Positions 59,301 to 64,000 of a stretch of DNA of 64,000 nucleotides are shown here, piece by piece (the stretch's first letter is position 1; each line of letters opens with the position of its first letter). Source of the stretch: Trachythela sp. YZ-2020 (taxonomy: Eukaryota; Cnidaria; Anthozoa; Malacalcyonacea; Clavulariidae). The position numbers and the translations under genes were made by a program. The notes below the pieces were generated by a model. It made no database searches and was not told the DNA's origin. It saw only the letters and a list, made by a program, of their open reading frames with translations. The DNA lies in assembly GCA_016169945.1 (NCBI GenBank), contig JADLSH010000113.1, positions 2,251,001 through 2,315,000 on the forward strand, in the 5' to 3' direction.

Positions 59301-61217
59301 AACCGAGATTAAACCTTAGTATTTTTAAATTAAAGTTTCTTATTATTAATTGCAAGGTCCATATCTGTAGTTTTAAAGTTTTTCAAGCATTTTACAACGG
59401 TTGAAAAAATCACTAACCGGTGGATAGCGCTATTCGGCCTTCGTACAACCGGCTCCAGATGAATACTTTAATGCGAATATTACTAATCTTCCAGTAAAAA
59501 ATATCAAATATTTGTGAAGCTGATGGCCATAGGCCATGGAAAACTCGATTATATTTTTGTTCAATTTTGATGAAAATTGGTTGAAAATGCAGAAACGTTT
59601 ATCTATGACTATGAATAATTGATCCAATTTGCTGACGTATGTATGCAGTCTCTCAGTGCCTTCTGGTTGATTATACGTTTACTTACAAATTTAAGTGGAG
59701 AAAATGTTCTTTAACAACTGTTTCAGCGAACAAATTTTGTACAAAACCACAGTCTAAAACGCAAAAAGAATAGAGATCTATGTAGTTACTGACAGTTTCA
59801 TATTGGTCTGAATTTCATTTCTTACCAACATTTTCAGTGTTCAACAAAAGACACAGCATCTTTAAGCACTAGATTTGATACAACAAAGAAACAATTTCTT
59901 TTAAAATGATGTAGTTTAGTTGAGTCCCGTGGTTAAGTTTAGTTTATTATGTTTACCACTCTGAGGTGGACGGAAAGCCTTAACAGGTTTTTGCAACCCA
60001 ATTGACAAAGGTTCCGAGGGTTAGTTAAGGTTATATATAGTGCCTAAGGGTTAGTTTTTAGTGAGGGAGGAAAGCCGGAGTACCCGGAGGAAAACCCTCG
60101 AAGCACAGGAGAGAACCAACCAATCTCAACTTACATGAGTTTATCAAGGACACTGACGTTACCCAACCTGAGTAAATCCCTGCCCTCGACCTGCTGTATA
60201 GCAGGCTTAACTCAGAGATAAGGGCAGCGCGCTAACCGCATCTGTCATCCGTGCTTCCCTGGTCTGGTATAAATTCATATAGTCGTTGAAGTATATCAAT
60301 AGGTAAATTTAACTATCGCTTGCATAGTTCGAACCCCCCTCCCCCTTCTTTAAGGGGGGATAGACATTCTCAAAATGACAAAAAATGGGGGGATGAAATT
60401 TTTTTAGTAATAATGGGGGGGGGGTAACTTAAAAGGGTGGGTTTGTTTAAAAATGGGGAGTTAAGCAAAAATCTGTCATAAAGATTGCTGAGCAAGATGT
60501 TTGTTTCAAAGTACAGAAAAATGGAGACAGATTTCATTTTATTTTATTGTACAATTTTGCCGTTGCAATATGCATTTATATATTAATTACAGATGGCTGG
60601 AATTACCACACAAAGATAATTCTCCAATAACGGGGTTCCAAAACAGTCAAAGTATAAAACTAAACATTTAAAATGTAACAAACTCATAAACAAATATGCT
60701 ATTCAATTTCAGGCCTTTCAGGGGGATTTTGGCTATGGTCTTTTACAGACACCCAAAAATTTGTTGATGGAAGTTTCTTTGGATAATACATAAGCCTAAA
60801 TACATTCCGTGCCATTTGCAAGCGTTAACCTGTCAAATTTTGCTCCCTGAAGATGTTTTTGTAAAAAAAAAGGGGGGGGGGGTGAGGTTTGCAAAGTTTT
60901 GAAAAAAGTGGGTCATTGGTAAAAAGGGAGCGGTGATTTAAAAAGGGGGGAATAAGACCTCTTTCCGAACTATAGGCTTGTTTATATCCAATTCACAACT
61001 CTGGATAGCTCACATGCCTAGTTACGACTGTTTCAGTTTGCGAAAGCATATAAAATAAAACACAAGTAACTAAATGTAAGAAGAATTTACAGTTGACAAC
61101 TTACATCATTCGATTTGTCTACATTTTTCCCTTCAAGTATCCATTCTTTCAATCTTAGCCAAGATGCTTCACCAATGTACTTTAAACATTTTCCACTCTG
61201 TCCAGTAGTCTGTTGTT
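40314..61217 (-). CDS. URB1: URB1, nucleolar pre-ribosomal-associated protein 1 (3' part of gene)
   Basis: URB1 (yeast Npa1) acts in the nucleolus in early 60S ribosome assembly. Fourteen exons from 50615 to 40314 join with matching phases into 673 residues plus stop. Characteristic blocks: ILGAYGATLSLSDQKLLRLL, YYDPSFLLPIFSFFLSPG, CEVNCRRFIESSSLAYTISA, RFREKQQVVHLLHYFQNGVT, and the C-terminal RTERTWLLHLILDGLRDPMD / YYICKKFHVFQQL block of the NopRA1-type domain. Three further exons at 59687-61217 are in frame with each other. At least one exon between 50616 and 59686 is missing by phase. The N-terminal ~1500 residues expected from the family must lie right of 64000. It is followed on the same strand by the amidase. 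Confidence 0.88.
40730..40890. repeat. ACAAGTTGTTG-type minisatellite
   Basis: Same family as 35075-35275, in the last URB1 intron region. Confidence 0.6.
41175..41371 (-). CDS. URB1: URB1 exon
   Basis: Encodes LEMWNEDIFLSFTRLLSSLL and on to FGNIDVYSKLQVLIKP. Donor GCCAG|gtgaaa is preferred over reading on to the stop near 41098, because it joins the last exon in frame. Confidence 0.82.
41558..41720. mobile_element. Dispersed SINE-like repeat (family 2), partial
   Basis: Shares GGTTAGTTTTTGGTGAGGGA and GAAGCACAGGAGAGAACCAA with the copies at 31683 and 60040; the right end has diverged. Confidence 0.55.
41740..42030. repeat. ACAAGTTGTTG-type minisatellite
   Basis: Longest copy of this family, with several near-palindromic CAACAAGTTGTTAACAAGTTG stretches. 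Confidence 0.65.
42075..43078. repeat. 75-bp tandem repeat, about 13 copies
   Basis: Monomer GACTGGGTGGCATGGAGAAC, AGTGGGATTTTCAAAACAAT, GAAAAGAGAATGGAACATTC, TGATCACTGAATGGT. It ends three bases from a URB1 splice donor. Open frames across it are an effect of 75 being a multiple of three. Confidence 0.92.
43082..43276 (-). CDS. URB1: URB1 exon
   Basis: Encodes NDSENFRHIVDILTMLWFTL, a polar linker, then VSSELLLVVLSVLKLRT. Donor GACAAG|gtaaca sits directly against the 75-bp array. Confidence 0.85.
43852..44003. mobile_element. Fold-back/MITE next to a URB1 splice donor
   Basis: Arms TATCATACACTCGAAGTCGT TTATTATAGTGATTT and, inverted, TATCATACACGAGAAGGAGT TTATTATAGTGATTT, ~45 bp each. Confidence 0.7.
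44007..44119 (-). CDS. URB1: URB1 exon
   Basis: Encodes KLILKIVHEVCLHHAAVYDL CQNYGLVPWLHLLITKN. Its donor is three bases from the edge of a fold-back element. Confidence 0.83.
44238..44381 (-). CDS. URB1: URB1 exon, conserved C-terminal domain
   Basis: Forty-eight codons, YRTERTWLLHLILDGLRDPM then DYYICKKFHVFQQLFTLYNS AIADKALQ. The strongest family signature in the gene. Confidence 0.9.
45039..45145 (-). CDS. URB1: URB1 exon
   Basis: Encodes GDPLYSSVNSYMLQKAFMDL RDVPLFLSHLNNADLT. Acceptor ttcgatatctag, donor CTCACG|gtgagt. Confidence 0.88.
45237..45456. repeat. (TTTG)n microsatellite
   Basis: About 220 bp of GTTT units with occasional C interruptions. Long Cys/Phe/Val open frames across it are not genes. 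Confidence 0.97.
45648..45759 (-). CDS. URB1: URB1 exon
   Basis: Encodes VVHLLHYFQNGVTEADCRIS SLMTSFMARALHIFLYP. Acceptor atatattttag, donor CCAG|gtgggt. Confidence 0.88.
46338..46498 (-). CDS. URB1: URB1 exon
   Basis: Encodes CEVNCRRFIESSSLAYTISA through HKEIRQVAYQILSRFQNHL and ARFREKQQ. Confidence 0.9.
46541..46603 (+). mobile_element. tRNA-like SINE head, second family
   Basis: GGTGGCGCAGTCGTCAGAGC (box A-like) and GTGGGTTCGATTGG (box B-like) with correct spacing. It is interrupted by the following minisatellite. Confidence 0.5.
46618..47010. repeat. GTGTCCGTATTAGAGAG minisatellite
   Basis: About 20 imperfect 17-bp units. Smaller runs occur at 15905-15985, 19395-19485, 37028-37075 and 49930-50345. 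The unit resembles the inner terminal repeats of the pogo-like elements at 49281 and 61554. Confidence 0.85.
47162..47249 (-). CDS. URB1: URB1 exon
   Basis: Encodes SVVCEDFGSDSQYYDPSFLL PIFSFFLSP, a highly conserved URB1 block. Confidence 0.88.
47330..47740. repeat. 114-bp repeat, about 3.5 units
   Basis: Same family as 20-1000, in the intron next to the URB1 exon at 47757. Confidence 0.85.
47757..47919 (-). CDS. URB1: URB1 exon
   Basis: Encodes HVLWGEAAIEAYQVGKNGPT and then LLDSKLLLQSAKHFPQQKPL. Acceptor gcctatgtag, donor CTTCAG|gtgagg. Confidence 0.88.
48395..48458 (-). CDS. URB1: URB1 exon
   Basis: Encodes DQKLLRLLFTYEANLADLAL. Acceptor catttttaccag, donor GGCAG|gtttgt. Confidence 0.83.
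49047..49157 (-). CDS. URB1: URB1 exon
   Basis: Encodes EALVDLLQTVVDLEPKCCES and then FLILGAYGATLSLS, a conserved URB1 block. Confidence 0.85.
49281..49480. mobile_element. Non-autonomous pogo-like (Tc1/mariner) element
   Basis: Ends GAGTCGAACTCTATTAAGCG and, inverted, CAGTCGATCTCCTATTAACG, flanked by TA on both sides. No transposase is seen. Confidence 0.6.
49678..49865 (-). CDS. URB1: URB1 exon
   Basis: Encodes FCFTCSKTLHVIGVLIKTIY and continues to FLEIFLGTTNSSGADKNTK. Acceptor aatattttttag, donor AAAAG|gtaatt. Confidence 0.8.
49930..50345. repeat. GTGTCCGTATTAGAGAG minisatellite, second array
   Basis: About 20 imperfect units, starting just after TATAGTTGAACTTC, which resembles another pogo-like terminus. 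Confidence 0.85.
50530..50615 (-). CDS. URB1: URB1 exon
   Basis: Encodes KSLRFKKIETFSVEDFVNVT NTFVKSAL. First of the 14 contiguous in-frame C-terminal exons. Confidence 0.78.
50860..51300 (-). mobile_element. tRNA-derived SINE, copy 4, interrupted
   Basis: The reverse strand carries a decayed version of the family core. It is split at 50935/51179 by a palindromic MITE; removing the insert and one AAT restores the alignment length exactly. Confidence 0.65.
50936..51178. mobile_element. Palindromic MITE inserted in a SINE
   Basis: Ends AGGGAGCTTTAGCAATGACT and, inverted, AGGGAGCTTTAGCAGTGACT; long arms including CGACTACGACTTTT and GATGGCGTAT. AAT on both sides looks like a 3-bp target duplication, which would fit PIF/Harbinger. 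Confidence 0.75.
51300..53430. other. Intron sequence with small inverted repeats, no gene recognised
   Basis: Includes a hairpin at 51549-51598 (AACCAGTGAACTC / GAGTTCACTGGTT), a poly-G stretch near 52855 and the MITE at 52137. No URB1 exon was recognised, although one is expected somewhere between 50616 and 59686. Confidence 0.4.
52137..52373. mobile_element. MITE with GCCCCGGTCAAACGAG ends
   Basis: Both ends read GCCCCGGTCAAACGAG, then an AAGAGTTG-rich arm of roughly 60 bp. Partial copies occur near 46020 and 48530. Confidence 0.7.
53431..54479 (-). CDS. Divergent Kelch protein E, last exon, one frameshift
   Basis: Related to the A-D propellers but clearly divergent: KVIVVGGSNLSNLLDSVEMF, RRGCVAAVVRDTVIVMGG, ending ELPEMHEKRYGATAVTW and stop. 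A short coiled region (MKKSLNEITKQLEKM) precedes the blades. The sequence before 54479 is a 3' splice site (tgtattttag|GCATC), so unlike A-D this copy has upstream exons, not found here. Compared with the family, one base is lost in 54130-54137 (ccaagtcc), shifting the frame between blades one and two. Pseudogene or sequence error. Same strand as URB1 and inside its intron. Confidence 0.78.
54480..55485. other. Low-complexity, no gene recognised
   Basis: ATAGAACAGTA(G/A)CATA-type short repeats at 54740-54850. No RING or TRAF exon for gene E could be recognised. Confidence 0.4.
55489..55893. mobile_element. Large near-perfect palindrome (~405 bp), MITE-like
   Basis: Arms of ~175 bp start ATAGGGTTCCCGTCTCAGAA and pair along their length (AATAAGCTTGGAACGCGGGC, GCAGCGTCGAAAATGAC) around a ~45-nt centre. 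TAGGG ends fit hAT-type termini, but no clean 8-bp target duplication is seen; GTGGGA flanks both sides at slightly different distances. Confidence 0.8.
56364..56393. repeat. (GT)n microsatellite
   Basis: Fifteen GT units. Confidence 0.95.
56771..57138. mobile_element. Mutator-like MITE with perfect 9-bp target duplication
   Basis: Ends TAGCCTGCGTGGCCGGCCCT, inverted repeats of ~80 bp (also GCAAGAAAACCCAGCTTTCA). ATTCAATGT is duplicated exactly at 56762-56770 and 57139-57147. No transposase. Confidence 0.85.
57148..59213. other. No gene recognised
   Basis: AT-rich URB1 intron sequence. Open frames here are short and lack recognisable domains or paired splice signals in frame with URB1. Confidence 0.4.
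59214..59457. mobile_element. MITE with ~55-bp inverted repeats
   Basis: Ends GGGGCTGGTTGTACGAAGAT and, inverted, GGAGCCGGTTGTACGAAGGC, both continuing into GCTATCCAC and AGTGATTTTTTCAA. It ends about 230 bases from a URB1 exon. Confidence 0.7.
59687..59753 (-). CDS. URB1: URB1 exon (upstream group, 3)
   Basis: Encodes DCGFVQNLFAETVVKEHFLH LN across the junction. Acceptor tttgcgttttag, donor AATTT|gtaagt; ends two bases into a codon, which does not fit the exon at 50530. Confidence 0.7.
59826..59868 (-). CDS. URB1: URB1 exon (upstream group, 2)
   Basis: A 43-nt exon, CLKMLCLLLNTENV, phase-matched to both neighbours. Acceptor tatcaaatctag, donor GTTG|gtaaga. Confidence 0.65.
60040..60260. 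mobile_element. Dispersed SINE-like repeat (family 2), best copy
   Basis: Full order of family blocks from GGTTAGTTTTTAGTGAGGGA to GCGCGCTAACCGCATCTGTC. Box-like words on the minus strand are weak, so Pol III origin is unproven. Confidence 0.65.
61105..61217 (-). CDS. URB1: URB1 exon (upstream group, 1)
   Basis: Encodes QQTTGQSGKCLKYIGEASWL then RLKEWILEGKNVDKSND. Acceptor tgttttgtcag, donor AATGAT|gtaagt. Confidence 0.65.
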
Positions 61218-61269
61218 CTGACAAAACAAGAAGATCAAACATTGGTTAGAATTGAAGAGCACGGCTGGC

Positions 61270-61480
61270 AATGAGCTGCACCTTACCACTGAGAGTTAAG
61301 CTTGTTACAGCAAGGTCGAGGGTAAGATATTACTTAAGTTGGGTAACGTCCCTGCGCTTGTAACTCACGTAAGTCGAGTTGTAGTTTGTTCTCTCCCATG
61401 CTTCGAGGATTTCGGTTTTGTTTCCTCACGTAAACTGACCTTAGGTCTTAGTTGTCGAGCAAGTGTATCACGAGGCTTTA
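61270..61480. mobile_element. Dispersed SINE-like repeat (family 2), inverted
   Basis: Reverse-orientation copy, decayed: GTTACAGCAAGGTCGAGGGT, GTTGGGTAACGTCCCTG, GTTCTCTCCCATGCTTCGAG. Confidence 0.5.
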
Positions 61481-61553
61481 CCCGGCAGAGATTTTCCCAT
61501 ACAAATCCTAATAGAATTTTGGAAAATGTTCAATCTTTCCTTATTGCATATAA

Positions 61554-62165
61554 CAGTCAACTCTCGTCTTGTGGACACCCCGCTGTTACGGACATCCCGC
61601 TATTAAGGACAGTTTGTAAATCCTCGGCCGAAACTACTAAGAAATGTATTGAAATAACTCTCGCTATTACGGCATTGCGGACACTTCATGTGGGCCCCAA
61701 CAAACATTTTTATTGTTCTACTCTCGTTACAACGGACACCTTGGACGTATTTTACTCTGGACACAATATAAAAGTGAATGACGTTTTAATTTATACAGTG
61801 ACATATTTTACTGTTTCTATTTATCAGCGGAAGTACTTTGAAGATTCCGTGCGTCGTCATTTCTGTCGACAAAACTGACAAACAGAAAAATATAGAATGT
61901 TCCGATCTTTTCCCGCTTTATTTACACTACTTTCGAGGCATTTTACTTTGACTTGTACTTTGCACTCATGTATCACAGTAAACCTCAACTAGAAGTTGAA
62001 ATAAACTGGACATTATAAACAAAAAGGAGTAATACATTGTAGTGACATTTTACAACCTAAAATTGGGATATTTTCATCGCACCCCGCTATTGCGGACTCT
62101 CGCTATATTACGGACACTAAATGACGGTCCCCATGCAAGGTGTCCGCTATAACGAGAGTTGACTG
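61554..62165. mobile_element. Non-autonomous pogo-like element
   Basis: Ends CAGTCAACTCTCGTCTTGTG and, inverted, CAGTCAACTCTCGTTATAGC, with internal echoes of GGACACC/GCTATTACGG. TA-rich flanks, no clean duplication. Open frames across it show no transposase motif. Confidence 0.6.
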
Positions 62166-62169
62166 TATT

Positions 62170-62786
62170 GAGCTGAAACTTTGCACATTTACTAATATTG
62201 AGGTGCTCGTTTCATTTCTGTGGTTCATTTTGACAAAGCTGTTCGTTTTAAGGGAGATGGGATGGCGTGACCAATTGTTGCAAAAGGCCTATTTGGCAGG
62301 TTTAATGCTCTTTACGAACATTTCGTAAAACATATCCTGGGAGTAGACAATCCCTTTTTTAAATGCGACTGCCCTGTTTTGCTTTGAAAAACAGAAACAC
62401 ATTTATGGTAGTCGGGTCAGACTTATGAAGTTATGAAAATGCAAGAAGAATTAAATGCAAGTATATATTAAGCTAAGAAAAAAAATGTTTAATTTGACAA
62501 ATGATCATTTAGATTATTTATAAAGTCCACCCCTATATACTGTTCTTGTTATAGATAATTGTCTACATTAAATCGTTCATAATGTAATCAAAATCATTTA
62601 ACGCATGATTATAATCAACTTGTTACTTCAGAAAATGAATTCTTAACATATACATTTATATATTACTATCTCAAACTTGTCCTGGTAGTGAACGTTACTT
62701 TAATCTTTAAATCTTTCAAAAAATGTAATATGATTATTATTGTCCACTAGCTATCTCAAGGAATGAGTTCAACATTCTTACATTGT
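62170..62786. other. 3' flank of Kelch gene D
   Basis: 62690-62786 resembles the 3' flanks of A-C on the minus strand (AACAATGTAAGAATGTTGAACTCATTCCTTGAGATA in pieces). The rest is AT-rich and featureless. Confidence 0.5.
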
Positions 62787-64000
62787 TCACACAACAACAG
62801 CAGTGTGCAGATATCTTGTTCGAGACATTTCTGGAAGTTCTTCCCACGTGTTACGTTCAAAGTTGAAAGCTTCAACTGACTTCAGTGATCCTCGCTCACT
62901 CGACCCTCCCAGTACTACAATGTTGTTTCCAATAACAACTGCAGTACATCCATACCTCTTACATCTCATTGGTGGTAGCATGTGACTTTGTTCTGTCTTG
63001 ACATTGTACATGATAACTGTATCTAATGCTTTGCCATGTTTGTCATAGCCACCTATAACAACGATGTTGTCTCCCCATTTTACACTTGCCATCTCACTCA
63101 CTTCATACGGCAGTGGTGATAACTGTTTACACTCATTCTTCTTTATATCATACAGTACGACACTGCTGAGGTTGTCTCTGCATCTGCCAGTTGTACTTCC
63201 ACCAACGATAAACAAATTATCATCAAATATTTCCGTGCAGTGAAGTTGTCTTGGTTCTGGCATTCTTGATAAGGTCTTCACAGCATAGGGAGGAACAAGC
63301 TGGACTTCATGAATACAGTCCGATGTAGCATTTCCATCATTACCACCAGTAACTATCAACTGATCGTTATACAGCACACTGCTGTGGTATGCCAACTTTG
63401 CAGGTAGTTTAGCAGGACAGTTACTCCAGTGTGTTGAGAGATCAGGGTTAGGGTCAGTATTCATTCTAATCATATCATCGACATTGCCAGAGGGACACTG
63501 ACCTCCAGCAATAGTCATGTGATTGTTGTAAACAAATGAAGTCGCTCCATAACGCTTCTTTGGCATGGATTGTAATGGCGACCATGTTCTTTGACGCCAG
63601 TTAAACATCTCTACAGAGTCAGTTCCTGCACCTCCAGCAACAATTATATTTTCTCTATCACCACTTGCTGTATTTCTTACTATTCTTGTGTTTTCTTCTA
63701 TCTTATCCTCCATCTTGACAAGAACTTCCTTCATTTGATCAAAACCTTCAACCAAAGCTGATTTCAATTCTTTGACTACTTCATTTTTCATGTCGGCCAT
63801 ATTCCTTTCCATATTCATTTGCATATTCGCCGCATTTGATGCCATATTCGTTTGCATATTCTTCATGTGGGTTTCCATTTTTGCCATATTTGTTGCCATA
63901 TTTGTCGCCATATTCTTCTCAACGTTCGCAATATTCTTCTCAACGTTCGCCATTTTTTTCTCCATATCTGCCAATGTTTTTGTCATTTCTCCGCACGAGT
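62787..64000 (-). CDS. RING/TRAF/Kelch protein D, 5' end beyond window
   Basis: About 403 residues from SCGEMTKTLADMEKKMANVE to RTRYLHTAVVV. The RING and TRAF fingers are cut off by the window edge. The coiled coil has its own repeat make-up (MANVEKNIANVEKNMATNM, NMATNM, NMQ(T/M)NM). Six Kelch blades, intact. Single exon as far as seen; same strand as URB1. Because URB1 exon 61105-61217 lies downstream and its N-terminal exons are not in 61218-64000, D is probably nested in a URB1 intron. Confidence 0.9.
   Translation of the reverse strand, partial: SCGEMTKTLADMEKKMANVEKNIANVEKNMATNMATNMAKMETHMKNMQTNMASNAANMQMNMERNMADMKNEVVKELKSALVEGFDQMKEVLVKMEDKIEENTRIVRNTASGDRENIIVAGGAGTDSVEMFNWRQRTWSPLQSMPKKRYGATSFVYNNHMTIAGGQCPSGNVDDMIRMNTDPNPDLSTHWSNCPAKLPAKLAYHSSVLYNDQLIVTGGNDGNATSDCIHEVQLVPPYAVKTLSRMPEPRQLHCTEIFDDNLFIVGGSTTGRCRDNLSSVVLYDIKKNECKQLSPLPYEVSEMASVKWGDNIVVIGGYDKHGKALDTVIMYNVKTEQSHMLPPMRCKRYGCTAVVIGNNIVVLGGSSERGSLKSVEAFNFERNTWEELPEMSRTRYLHTAVVV

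Noticed and set aside
61339..61878. 179-codon open frame
   Set aside because: Runs from a SINE-like repeat into a pogo-like non-autonomous element; no conserved motif.

Overview
The window is animal genomic DNA, not bacterial or phage. Genes are split by GT-AG introns, bases are AT-rich, and the sequence is crowded with SINEs, MITEs, satellites and microsatellites. A Penelope-like retroelement with hammerhead ribozymes, the repeat style and the RNF41-like/Kelch proteins suggest a marine invertebrate, most likely a cnidarian. Species-level assignment cannot be supported from sequence alone.

Two ordinary host genes lie in tandem on the minus strand. (1) URB1 (nucleolar ribosome-biogenesis protein): 14 consecutive exons from 50615 down to the stop at 40314 join in frame into 673 C-terminal residues. 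Three more exons lie at 59687-61217, and the 5' part lies beyond the right edge. (2) A membrane-anchored fatty-acid-amide-hydrolase-like amidase: it starts at 37545 and runs to 1623, in 15 exons that join without a phase error into 448 residues. The catalytic Lys, cis-Ser and Ser are all visible; the C-terminus lies beyond the left edge.

Inside the introns of these hosts sits a second gene set: a family of RING / TRAF-zinc-finger / coiled-coil / Kelch-propeller proteins (RNF41-like N-terminus, probable E3 ubiquitin ligases). Three copies (A 5327-7044, B 17021-18559, C 20815-22539) are intronless, antisense to the amidase, and all lie in one 20.3-kb amidase intron. Copy D (62787 to beyond 64000) and a more divergent copy E (53431-54479, which has a 3' splice site) lie in or beside URB1 introns. 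A and E each carry one frameshift. Each of A-C has its own TATA-type promoter preceded by decayed tandem copies of that promoter region.

The same big intron holds a head-to-head Penelope-like element (GIY-YIG endonuclease) flanked by arrays with hammerhead ribozyme motifs; two look intact and are exactly 281 nt apart. It also holds an 87-bp satellite (about 34 copies) whose single-copy counterpart survives in the neighbouring segmental duplicate. A second satellite (81 bp, about 60 copies) makes up almost the whole of another amidase intron. Two amidase exons have been partly multiplied in tandem. The rest is mainly MITEs, SINEs and pogo-like termini, itemised below.
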